Source of the DNA: Halosimplex litoreum
GTDB lineage: Archaea; Halobacteriota; Halobacteria; Halobacteriales; Haloarculaceae
Direction of reading: 5' to 3'
Length of the DNA: 64,000 nucleotides
NCBI RefSeq assembly: GCF_016065055.1
Contig: NZ_CP065856.1
Coordinates: forward strand, 620,001 to 684,000
Within the stretch, counting starts at the first letter, position 1. Every line of letters starts with the position of its first letter. Below the pieces are notes generated by a model. It ran no database searches. It saw only the letters and a list, made by a program, of their open reading frames with translations, and was not told the DNA's origin. Of the stretch, positions 42,482-51,748 are shown one piece after another. The position numbers were made by a program, and so were the translations under genes.

Positions 42482-44172
42482 GCGACTCCGCTCCCGACCC
42501 CGCCACCGGTCTCGATCTCGAACCGACGAAGGACGAATTCGTGGAGCTGGCCGACGCCGACGAGCCCGTCGTCGTCCGCGCCGCGGCCGAACTGGACACC
42601 GACCTGGGGCCGCTGGACGCCTACGCCGCGCTGTCCGGTCGGACGACCGACATCGAGGGCGCCGACTACACCTTCCTGCTAGAGAGCGCCGAGAAGGTCG
42701 CCTCCAGCGACCCCGACGGCGCGTTCGCGCCGACGACCGAGGATCGCCACGCCCGCTACTCCTTCGTCGGCTACGACCCGAAGGGCGTCGTCACCGTCGA
42801 CGCCGACGGGGCGACCGTCGAGACGTTCGACGACCGCTACGACACCTTCTTCGACGCCGACGGCGGTGACACCCTCGACAGCGTCCGCGGCGCGATGCCC
42901 GACGTCGAACGCCGGGGGTTCCCCGACATGGACCGGGAGCACTTCGAGGGCGGCCTCGTCGGCTTCCTCGGCTACGACGCCGTCTACGACTGCTGGCTCG
43001 ACGAGGTCGGCCTGGAGCATCCCGACTCCCGGTACCCCGACGCCCAGTTCGTCCTCACCACGGCCACGCTCGTCTTCGACGAGGTCGAGGACACCGTCTC
43101 GCTCGTCTGCACGCCGCTGCTCGAACCCGGCGACGACGCCGCGGCCCGCTACGAGGAACTGGAGCGAGACGTCGAGCGGGTCGCCGACCTGCTGGCGGGC
43201 GCCGCCGACCTGGAGACGGGCGGGTTCGTCCGCGAGAGCGAGACCGCGGGCCCCCAAGACGAGTACGAGGAGGCCGTCGAAGAGGCGAAAGAACACGTCC
43301 TGGCAGGGGACATCTACCAGGGCGTCATCTCCCGAACGCGGGAGCTGTACGGCGACGTGGACCCGCTGGGGCTGTACGAGTCGCTACGGTCGGTCAACCC
43401 CTCGCCGTACATGTACGTCCTCGACTACGACGGGCTCTCTATCGTGGGCGCCAGCCCGGAGACGCTCGTCGCGGTACGGGGCGACCGCGTCCTCTCGAAT
43501 CCCATCGCCGGCACCTGTTCCCGGGGGACCAGCCCCGTCGAGGACCGACGGCTCGCGGGCGAGATGCTCGCCGACGGGAAAGAACGAGCCGAACACACGA
43601 TGCTCGTCGACCTCGCCCGCAACGACGTGCGCCGCGTCGCCGACCCCGGTTCGGTGCGAGTCGAGGAGTTCATGAGCGTCCTCAAGTACAGCCACGTCCA
43701 GCACATCGAGTCGACGGTGACGGGCACCCTGGCCGACGACGCCGACGCCTTCGACGCGGCCCGCGCTTCCTTCCCCGCCGGGACGCTCTCGGGCGCGCCG
43801 AAGATCCGCGCGATGGAGATCATCGACGAGCTGGAACGCACCCCCAGAGGCCCCTACGGCGGCGGCGTCGGCTACTTCACCTGGACCGGCGACGCCGAGT
43901 TGGCCATCGTGATCCGAACCGCGACCGTCGAGGATCTGGACAGCCCCTACGGCGTCGACGTTCCCGAGAGTGCGGCCGACAGCGCCGACCGGGTCACCGT
44001 CCAGGCCGGCGCCGGCATCGTCGCCGACAGCGACCCGGCCAGCGAGTACGAGGAGACCGAGCAGAAGATGCGGGGCGTCCTCGACGCGCTAGAGGCCATC
44101 GAGGACTCGGAGGCCGAGCCGACGGGTAGCACCGACGGAGAAGCCGTCGAGCCCGAGGAGGTGTCCCGATGA
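42478..44172 (+). CDS. trpE: Anthranilate synthase component I
   Basis: A 564-residue chorismate-binding enzyme that with TrpG makes anthranilate. It starts with GTG at 42478 overlapping the trpF stop, with GGAGGGAGG (42461-42469) upstream as a ribosome site. Signatures include RYSFVGYDPKG, HVLAGDIYQGVISR, NPSPYMYVLDYDG, SNPIAGTCSRGTSPVEDRRLAGEMLADGKERAEHTMLVDLARND, SFPAGTLSGAPKIRAMEIIDELE and YGGGVGYF. The Gln-feedback residues are not assigned. Overlap with trpG is ATGA. Confidence 0.97.
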   Translation: MSDSAPDPATGLDLEPTKDEFVELADADEPVVVRAAAELDTDLGPLDAYAALSGRTTDIEGADYTFLLESAEKVASSDPDGAFAPTTEDRHARYSFVGYDPKGVVTVDADGATVETFDDRYDTFFDADGGDTLDSVRGAMPDVERRGFPDMDREHFEGGLVGFLGYDAVYDCWLDEVGLEHPDSRYPDAQFVLTTATLVFDEVEDTVSLVCTPLLEPGDDAAARYEELERDVERVADLLAGAADLETGGFVRESETAGPQDEYEEAVEEAKEHVLAGDIYQGVISRTRELYGDVDPLGLYESLRSVNPSPYMYVLDYDGLSIVGASPETLVAVRGDRVLSNPIAGTCSRGTSPVEDRRLAGEMLADGKERAEHTMLVDLARNDVRRVADPGSVRVEEFMSVLKYSHVQHIESTVTGTLADDADAFDAARASFPAGTLSGAPKIRAMEIIDELERTPRGPYGGGVGYFTWTGDAELAIVIRTATVEDLDSPYGVDVPESAADSADRVTVQAGAGIVADSDPASEYEETEQKMRGVLDALEAIEDSEAEPTGSTDGEAVEPEEVSR

Positions 44173-44792
44173 GCGCCGGACAGCGCGAACGGGCCGACAA
44201 GCGGCGGGTGCTGTTCGTCGACAACTTCGATTCGTTCACCTACAACCTCGTCGAGTACGTCAGCGAGCACGCCGACACCGAAGTCGTCCGCAACACCGCT
44301 TCGCTGGACGACGTGCGCGCGGCCGACCCCGACGCCATCGTGATCAGCCCCGGGCCCGGCCACCCGGAGAACGAGCGCGACATCGGGGTCACGAACGACG
44401 TGCTGACCGAGATCAGCCCGGACGTGCCGACGCTGGGCGTCTGTCTCGGGCTCGAAGCCGCGGTCTACGCCTACGGCGGGACGGTCGGTCGCGCGCCCGA
44501 ACCGATCCACGGCAAGGCGTTCCCCATCAGCCACGACGGCGAGGGCGTCTTCGCCGACCTCGACCAGGGGATCCGCGGCGGCCGCTACCACTCGCTGGTC
44601 GCCACCGAGGTCCCCGACTGCTTCGAGGTGACCGCGACCACCGAGGCCGAGACCGGCGACGGCGACACCGTCGACCTGGTGATGGGAGTTCGCCACCGCG
44701 AACACCCTATCGAGGCCGTCCAGTTCCACCCCGAGTCGGTGCTGACCGCGGTCGGACACGACGTAATCGCTAACTTCCTCGACGGCGTCTAA
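44169..44792 (+). CDS. trpG: Anthranilate synthase component II (glutamine amidotransferase)
   Basis: A 207-residue class I amidotransferase that supplies ammonia to TrpE. VLFVDNFDSFTYNLVEYV, VISPGPGHPENE, the nucleophile block LGVCLGLEAAVYAYGG and the His/Glu block AVQFHPESVL are present. After the nucleophile Cys the usual His-Gln is Leu-Glu. It ends the trpDFEG operon, the order also found in Haloferax. Feedback by tryptophan is expected on the TrpE side. Confidence 0.95.
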   Translation: MSAGQRERADKRRVLFVDNFDSFTYNLVEYVSEHADTEVVRNTASLDDVRAADPDAIVISPGPGHPENERDIGVTNDVLTEISPDVPTLGVCLGLEAAVYAYGGTVGRAPEPIHGKAFPISHDGEGVFADLDQGIRGGRYHSLVATEVPDCFEVTATTEAETGDGDTVDLVMGVRHREHPIEAVQFHPESVLTAVGHDVIANFLDGV

Positions 44793-44848
44793 CCGGTCTG
44801 ACGCGCGGGTCGGCGCTGGCGCGCACCCAGACACTCAGGACCCGTCGC

Positions 44849-45214
44849 TCACGCAGCGAGGACGGCGACCGCGTTGTTCACCACGACCAGCGACGTGACG
44901 GTAGCGAACAGTCCGAGGAAGACCGAGGCGTTGCGGTCAGAGAGCAGCGACCACCCGGCGACGAGCCAGCACATCGCGGCGAACTTCACCGCCCAGAGTC
45001 CCGCAGGACCGAACGACGCGACCATCGTTCGGACGACGGGGTTACCCTCCGGCAGACCGCCGGCCAGTCCGACCATCGTCAAGACGATATCGGCCGTCGT
45101 GGTCGCGAGGATCACGACCCACAGCGCGGCGTGGGTTCGGGTCAGCCGTCGCTCGCGGCGGCGGACGAACAGCCGCTCCTGCTCGCGGCCGTCGGGGACG
45201 GACGACTGCGTCAC
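44849..45214 (-). CDS. DUF5658-type small membrane protein
   Basis: A 121-residue membrane protein with about three helices (AALWVVILATTTADIVLTMVGLAG, GLWAVKFAAMCWLVAGWSLL, LGLFATVTSLVVVNNAVAVLAA) and the marker GLPEGNPVVRTMV, typical of DUF5658 proteins. It starts with GTG at 45214. Function unknown; it lies after trpG on the opposite strand. Confidence 0.75.
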   Translation of the reverse strand: MTQSSVPDGREQERLFVRRRERRLTRTHAALWVVILATTTADIVLTMVGLAGGLPEGNPVVRTMVASFGPAGLWAVKFAAMCWLVAGWSLLSDRNASVFLGLFATVTSLVVVNNAVAVLAA

Positions 45215-45286
45215 GACCGGAGCTTGGAGCGAGCGGGCAAAAATCCACGGACGAGACCCGGCCTCGTCCGGTTCGAGCGAGCGCAG

Positions 45287-45481
45287 CTACAGGACGGAGA
45301 AGCCGAGGATACTGAGGATGTACAGCGTCCCGACGACGATGATGCCGATGATCACCAGGCGCCAGGCCATCGACAGCAGGAACCGCCCGATCAGGATGAT
45401 CGCCGCGAGCAGGATGAGGACGCCGAGGATCCCGACGGGTTGCGTGAGAACGTCCAACTGGAGTGCCACTGCGCTGAGCAT
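45287..45481 (-). CDS. Small two-helix membrane protein (64 residues)
   Basis: The ATG at 45481 (MLSAVALQLDVLTQPVG) is chosen because a TATA-like GCTTATGG (complement of about 45506-45513) lies 25-30 bases upstream. Two hydrophobic helices follow (ILGVLILLAAIILIGRFLLSMAW and RLVIIGIIVVGTLYILSILGF). It resembles small phage-holin-like or YeeE-independent haloarchaeal membrane proteins; function unknown. Confidence 0.7.
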   Translation of the reverse strand: MLSAVALQLDVLTQPVGILGVLILLAAIILIGRFLLSMAWRLVIIGIIVVGTLYILSILGFSVL

Positions 45482-45629
45482 ACCGGATACAGGCCGGCCC
45501 GTGACCATAAGCTTCCGGGCATCCGACACGGATCCGACCGACGAGTCCCGCTCGACGGTCGATCTCGGCCGACGGTTCGACGACGACTGGTCGTCGGGGT
45601 CAGCCGTCGCCGACGCCCCGGGCCCGCGG

Positions 45630-46697
45630 TCAGTCCTCGCCGGCGGGTTCGGGCGACAGTTCGCCCGAGTCGACCATCGCTTCGAGTGGGTTGTCCTCGA
45701 CCCGGAGCGGCAGATCCACCCGGCCGCGCCGTCGCGAGGACTCCCAGGCCCCGAAGATCACTTCGGTCACCGATAGCGCTCGTCGGGCGGAAAACTCCGG
45801 TTCGACGCCGTCGCGCAGGCACTCGACGACGTGGTCGATGGCCGGCGAGACCGCCGCCGCGTCCTCGACACCCGAGACCAGCGTCTCCCACCCCTCGCCG
45901 TCCCGGCGGACCCGCGCCTGTGCCTCGCTCCAGGGCGTCACCTCGATGACGCCGTCGGTGCCGCGCAGGCGGTGGTGGACCCCGACGCCGTCCTCGCCGA
46001 AGCCCGTCGTCGCGATGCCCTGGACGCCGCTCTCGTAGGCCCACTGGACCAGCCCCTGGTTCTCGTTGTGGGCACCGTACTTGACGTACTCCTCGCGGTA
46101 GTCGACCTGGCCGATGACCCACTCGACCGGTGCTTCGCCGGCGTACATGTGCGCCAGGTCGATGTGGTGGGTGCCGTTGTCCAGCAGCGTGCTCGTCCCG
46201 ACCTCGACTCGCCGGAGGTCGCCGATAGCACCCTCGTCGAGCGCGCGCTTGGGTTCACGCCACACCGGCGAGAAGCGGCGCTGGTGGTTGAAGGTGAGTT
46301 GCACGTCACGACGACTCGCCTCCTGAGCCAGCAGGCGCGCGTCGCCCCACATCGTCGCCATCGGCTTCTCACAGTGGACCGCCTCGGGGACGCCGCTTTC
46401 GATGCAGTCGAGGACGATCTCGGCGTGGGTCGGGACGGGTGTCGAGACCGAGACGATGTCGGGCGTGGCCGATTCGAGCATCGCTTCGTACTCCTCGAAG
46501 ATCCCGTCCTCGCCGATGTCGAACTCGTCGGCGAAGGCGGCGACGTTCTCGCGGACGATGTCGGCGGCGGCGACGATCCGGCAGTCGTCGCGGTCGCGAT
46601 ACCCCTCGGCGTGGCGGTAGGCCATCGCCGCGCTCTCGCCCCACACCGGGTTGTCCGGCTCCGGCCCGGTCCCGACGAACGCGATGTCGTAGGTCAT
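45630..46697 (-). CDS. Gfo/Idh/MocA-family oxidoreductase
   Basis: A 355-residue NAD(P)-dependent dehydrogenase. The N-terminal Rossmann domain (IAFVGTGPEP... RIVAAADIVRENVAAFADEF... IVSVSTPVPTHAEIVLDCIESG) is followed by the catalytic EKPMAT motif. The C-terminal domain has GTSTLLDNGTHHIDLAHMYAG, in which His-His-x-x-Asp-x-x-His is the typical active-site cluster. The substrate is a sugar or inositol derivative, not identifiable from sequence. The start at 46697 (MTYDIAFVG) is preferred over an upstream GTG at 46703. Confidence 0.88.
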   Translation of the reverse strand: MTYDIAFVGTGPEPDNPVWGESAAMAYRHAEGYRDRDDCRIVAAADIVRENVAAFADEFDIGEDGIFEEYEAMLESATPDIVSVSTPVPTHAEIVLDCIESGVPEAVHCEKPMATMWGDARLLAQEASRRDVQLTFNHQRRFSPVWREPKRALDEGAIGDLRRVEVGTSTLLDNGTHHIDLAHMYAGEAPVEWVIGQVDYREEYVKYGAHNENQGLVQWAYESGVQGIATTGFGEDGVGVHHRLRGTDGVIEVTPWSEAQARVRRDGEGWETLVSGVEDAAAVSPAIDHVVECLRDGVEPEFSARRALSVTEVIFGAWESSRRRGRVDLPLRVEDNPLEAMVDSGELSPEPAGED

Positions 46698-46772
46698 ACC
46701 CACGCCTCAGAGCGACGAGGCAAAAGTCCACGCCTCCCGGAAGCTCGGACCGGCTCGGCGCGTTCGGAGCGC

Positions 46773-47453
46773 CTACGACCGGTACCGCGCGTCGGCCGAG
46801 AACAGTACCGCGCCGGTCGGTCGGACGAGTCCGACGCCGAGCCCGATCGCCACGCCCGCCACGTGGCCGACGACGCCGACCTCCGCGGTCCCGGCCGCGA
46901 GCGCCAGGAGGCCGAAGACCGCCTGTCCGGCGATCACGCTCCCGAAGAAGACCCACAGCCAGGTCACCTCGCCGTGCCAGCCGCCGGTCGCGAGTCGGTA
47001 CCGGACGCTGTCGACGACGACCAGCGCCGTCATCGCGAGGACGACCCCGCTGGCGCCGAGCGTCCCCGCGACCCGACCCGAGACACCGAGCGACACGTAC
47101 CAGGCCACTTGCGCGCCGGTCGTCGCCAGCCCGGACACCGCCGCGAGCGCGAGAAACTGCCGTCGACCCAGCCGACGCTCGACCACGCCGCCGAACAGCA
47201 ACAGTTGCACGACGCTGGAGACGAGGTGGCGGGGATCGGTCGGCAGGTGCGCGAGCGGCGCGAGCAGCCAGCCCGGAGATGGTTCGGTGGTCGCGATGAA
47301 CAGCGCGACGAACGTCCGGTAGCCCAGGCGGTCCCAGACGTACCACTCCGCGGCGAACACGAGAACGAAGAGACCGCAGAGAAAGAGCGTTGCCGGCACG
47401 CTCCGGAGCCAGTCGAGCCCCCGCGACAGCGGTGACGCGGAGGCCTCGTCCAT
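46773..47453 (-). CDS. Rhomboid-family intramembrane serine protease
   Basis: A 226-residue membrane protein with about six helices. The catalytic Ser is in TLGASGVV (Ser135) and the catalytic His in VGHVAGVAIGLGVG (His197). HLPTDPRHLVSSVVQLLLFGG (positions 69-89) matches the loop and TM2 His of rhomboids, with Ser where many have Asn. It cleaves membrane proteins within or near their membrane segments; the substrate is unknown. It starts five bases after the end of nrdJ. Confidence 0.85.
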   Translation of the reverse strand: MDEASASPLSRGLDWLRSVPATLFLCGLFVLVFAAEWYVWDRLGYRTFVALFIATTEPSPGWLLAPLAHLPTDPRHLVSSVVQLLLFGGVVERRLGRRQFLALAAVSGLATTGAQVAWYVSLGVSGRVAGTLGASGVVLAMTALVVVDSVRYRLATGGWHGEVTWLWVFFGSVIAGQAVFGLLALAAGTAEVGVVGHVAGVAIGLGVGLVRPTGAVLFSADARYRS

Positions 47454-47458
47454 CTACC

Positions 47459-50400
47459 TCAGCACTCCGACCAGCCGCAGGACTCGCAGGTCTTGCAGCC
47501 TTCGGAGTAGTACAGCGACAGCGACGAGCACTCCGGACACTCCGGACTCTCGCCGGCGTCGATCAGTTCCTGCTGGTCGCCCTCGGCGGCCTGTCCCGCC
47601 TCGGGACCGGGCTCGCCCGCGTCACTGCCGGGCGCGGCGCCCATCGACACGGAGGCCCCACCGTCCGTCTCCGGTTCGGCGGTCCCGACGTCTTGGTTCG
47701 GATTGCTACCTTCCCGTTCCTCTTCGGCGGTCTCCTCCAGCGTCGCCTGCTGGGGGTAACCCTTGTCGATCTCGTCGTCGAGGTAGCGACGCAGGGCCGT
47801 GCCGATGGCGTCCGGGATGGACTGGATCTGCTCGCCCTTGTCCCAGGCGACCTTCGGCGACCGGATACCCTGCAGCTCGTCGGCGATCTCGTGGGGGTCG
47901 ACGCCCGCGCGCAGCGCCGTCGAGATGGTCTTGGCCAGCGCCTCGGTGAACGAAGCGGTGAACCCGCCGGAGTTGCCGATGTTGGCGAACAGCTCGAAGG
48001 GGCGCTCGGCCTCGGGGTCCTCGTTGATGTTGACGTACAGCTTCCCGTAGCCGGTGTCGATGCGCTGGGTGACGCCGTGGAGCACGTCCGGCCGCGAGCG
48101 CTTCTGTGCGTAGTCCGGGCGCTCGCCGTCGGCCGCGGAGAGGATGCCCGAGACTTCCTGGTCGATGGACGCCTGGACGGCGTCCTCCTCGAGGAAGGCG
48201 TCGAAGCCGCCGAAGACCTCCTCGATCTGGGCGACGACCTCCTCGGCGTCCATGTCGGCGAACTCCGCGTTCTGGGCGCGCGTCGTGAGCACCTGCTTGC
48301 TTCGGGTGCCGTCGCGGTAGTAGGTGACGCCCTTGCCGCCGTGGTCGTAGATGTACTCGAAGACCTCCGCGGCGTCCTCGACGGTGGAGTCGTTCGGGGC
48401 GTTGACCGTCTTCGAGATGGCCGAGTCGACGCCCTCCTGGCAGGCGACCTGGATGCCCGCGTGCTGCTTGGCCGAAAGGTCGCCGGTAGTGACGAACAGC
48501 TCGCCGACCGCGTCGGGGACCGTCGAGAGGCCGGTCACGCCGTCGAACTCGTTTTCGGCCATCTGGGCCTGGGCCTCCTCCTTGACGGCGTCGACGTCGA
48601 TGTCGTTCTCCTCGAGGACGCGCAGGAAGTAGTCGTCGAACTCGACGAGCATCTCGTCGCCCTGCACGTCGTCGGAGACGTTCTTGTAGTAGGCGACGTT
48701 GTAGATGGGCTCGCAGCCGCCGGTGGTGTTACCGACCATCGAGGTCGTGCCCGTCGGCGCGATGGTCGTCGTGTTGTGGTTGCGCAGTGCGAAGCCGTCG
48801 GCCCACTCGTCGGCGTCGAGGCCGGTCTGCTTCTCGAACCACTCGCGGTACTCCGTCGGCTCGGCGTACTTGGAGTTGTCCCACTCCTCGAAGGTACCCC
48901 GCTCGGTCGCGAGTTCGTGGCTGGCCGCCTTCGAGCCGTGGTTGATGTGGCGCATCAGCTGGCGGGCGACCTCGTTGGACACGTCGTCGCCGTAGCGCAT
49001 TCCCAGCTGGATGTACAGCTGCGCCAGGCCCATGACGCCGAGGCCGATCTTGCGCATCTCCCGGACGGTCTCCTCGATCTTCGGGACCGGGAAGTCGGAC
49101 ATCGTGACCACGTTCTCGAGGAATCGGGTCCCCATCTCGATGCGGTGGTCGAACGCCTCGAAGTCGATGGCCTCCTCGAGGAACGCGTCGACCGCCTCCT
49201 CCAGCGAGTCGTACTCGTCGGCGTGTGCCTCCGACCAGACGCGCCAGTCCGGCGCGTCCGTCGCCGCGAGCGTCGAGAGGTTGATGTGCCCGAGGTTACA
49301 GGCCTCGTACTCTTCGAGGGGCTGCTCGCCACAGTTGTGAACCACGAGGCCGTTCGCGACGAACGAGTGCGTGTCCGGTTCGGTCAGGTCGTAGACCGCC
49401 TCGTGCCCGTCGGCCTCGACGGACTCCACCGTGGCCTCGAACTTCGGGCTGTAGGGGCCGCGACTGTACTCGTCGAGGCGGTCGGCGAGTTCCTCGTTCT
49501 TGCGTTCCAGGAGGAAGCCGATCTCCTCTTCGAACGCGACCGCATGGGAGCTGGAGACGACGAGCTCGTGGAATCCCCGTGTCTCGTACTCCGCCGTGTC
49601 ACCCGTACCGTCGGGCAGTTCGGTCACGCCGGACTCTTTCCGGTCCTCGTAGATCCTGCTTCCGATGCCGAAATTGAGGAGGAGCTGCTGGACTTCTCGG
49701 AGGAAGTCGCCGTCCACACTTGCGAGCCGAACCGAGATCCCCTTCTCGACGTTCCCCTGAACGCATCCGTCCGCGGTAAAGAGCGCTCGAAGGAAGCCAC
49801 GAGCCATCTCCTCGCTGCCTCGCATGACTGCGTCCGGTACCTGGAGTTTCTCGTCGGCGAGCCCGGTCTCCTCGGCGAGTTCGTAGAGCCGAGTCGAACG
49901 GATCCGCTGTTCGACCGCCTGTGTGCCGCGATAGTCGTCGCTGCGTGCGATATCGTTGACGCCGACCTCGTAGTCGGCGTTCCCGTGGGGTTCCCTGACG
50001 ACTTCGTTCACGTCGTCCGCGAACTGTTCGGAGACTTCGGCGTCGTCGTCGTAGAAGTTCAAAACAGCACGCCCTTCGCCGTCCTTGAGGTGTCCGTCGC
50101 CCGCGAGCCACCCGAGCACTCGGCCCTCGGCACCGGTGCCGTGCTGCCCGAACTGGCCTTTCCGGTTCTGGATGTGGACCGTATCACCGGCGTCGAGGTT
50201 CCGTGCTTCCACCCAACCGTCGTCGGTCATCACGCGGTGATCAGCCGTCAGGCGAAGCTCGTATCCTTCCTCCGTCGTCAGCTCGAAAACGTCTTTTTCG
50301 CCGGTTTTGTAGACGCTGCTGGCTTCTTTGACGCGGTCGTCACTCAGCCGACCGTCGACGACCACATCTCGAGCGACACCCTGTTCGTACAGCTCTTCGG

Positions 50401-51748
50401 CCTCGACGAGGCCGTTCTCCGTGCTAATGAGTGTCTCTCCGGTGACACAGGGGTTGGTCGCGAGGATGCGGTGGTCGGGGTGTTCCTCGACGTCGAAGGA
50501 GTGTTCCTTGTTGATCCGTTCGAGGTAGACGACGCCCGGCTCGCCGTTCTCGTGGGCGCCGTCGACGATGCGCTCCCAGACCTTCCGGGCGGGTACCGAG
50601 AGCACTTCGCCGACCTCGACGTGGTCGCCGAGGTCGAACATCTCGTACAGCTCCTCCGTCTCCGCGGTCGCGACGTGCGGTTCGTCGGTCCGCGGGTTGG
50701 TGAAGGTGAACTCCTCGTCGGCCTTGACCGCGTCCATGAAGTCGTCGGTGATCCCGACGGAGATGTTGAAGTTAGAGAGATGGCCCTCGACGGCGTTGCG
50801 GAGGTGTTTGGGCACCTTGCCGTCGTCGTCGATGAGCTCTCGGGCCTCCTCCAGCGCGTCGGCGAAGGAGTTGTGCGTGAAGTCGTCCGGGTCGTTCAAG
50901 CGCAGCGTGTGCGCCAGCGAGACGTCCTTGTTCTTGGCGTGGATGAACTGGATGACGTCCGGATGGGAGACGCGCATGACACCCATCTGCGCGCCCCGGC
51001 GGGCACCGCCCTGGGCGATGGTCTCGCACATCTGGTCGAACGTGCGCATGAATGTGATCGGACCGGAGGCGATACCGCCGGTCGAGCCGACCGCGTCCCC
51101 GTACGGTCGCAGGCGCCAGAAAGCGTAGCCCATACCGCCGCCGGACTGGAAGACTTCGGCGGCCTCCTTGGCGGTCTGGTGGATGTTCGTGATGTCGTCG
51201 TCGGGGGAGTCGACGAAACAGGCAGACAGCTGCTGAAGCTCGTCGCCGGCGTTCATCAGCGTCGGCGAGTTCGGCATAAAAGACAGATCCTCCATCAGCG
51301 TCTGGAACTCCTCGGCGGTCTCCTCGACGTGGCTCCGAACCTCCTCGGGCAGTTCCGGGACGACCGTCTCGTAGGCGAACTTGTTGACGTTGTGCTGGTT
51401 CAGGGTCGTCTCGGCATCGTCGTCGGCCGCGGTCCCCGTCCCGAAGACCTCCTCGGCGAGCTCGTCGCGGCGCGGGTGGTCGGGCTTGAGCTGGTCAGGC
51501 GTGACCGTGACCTCGACGTCCTGCTCGTCGGCCTCGTAGACGGCCTCTGCGAGCGCGATGTTCCGCGCGACGCGGACGAACAGGTCCTCCTGCTGTTCGA
51601 CGAGTTCGCCGTCGGCGTCCTTGCGCAGATAGCGCGCGGGCAGAATGTTGTGATACGCGTTCCCCGTGAGACGCTCCTCCAGCGTCTCCCCCTCGGTGCG
51701 CTTGATCGGCAGGTCGATATCGTCGACCGCGAGATCGCCGCTACTCAT
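47459..51748 (-). CDS. nrdJ: Adenosylcobalamin-dependent ribonucleotide reductase (class II) with an intein
   Basis: The precursor is 1429 residues; without the 372-residue intein the enzyme is 1057 residues. Blocks of the family are [52 protein letters not shown]-like [31 protein letters not shown] (active site), and [28 protein letters not shown]. The C-terminus is a Cys-rich region ([26 protein letters not shown]) with zinc-ribbon form. Class II enzymes reduce ribonucleotides with B12 and do not need oxygen. The ATG at 51748 is chosen over a GTG at 51766; GGAGGAC lies upstream. The B12-dependent NrdJ is common in haloarchaea. Confidence 0.95.
   Translation of the reverse strand: [1429 protein letters not shown]
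49334..50449 (-). mobile_element. Self-splicing intein with LAGLIDADG homing endonuclease in nrdJ
   Basis: 372 codons inserted between Pro and Cys of the active-site motif NP/CGEQPL. It begins with Cys ([13 protein letters not shown], 50449 on the minus strand) and ends with the splice block [17 protein letters not shown] followed by the extein Cys. The N-terminal splicing block B is [14 protein letters not shown]. Two LAGLIDADG-like motifs (GWLAGDGHL and [11 protein letters not shown]) mark the homing endonuclease. All key residues for splicing (Cys1, TxxH, terminal Asn, Cys+1) are present, so it should splice; both active-site halves join as NPCGEQ. Confidence 0.95.
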
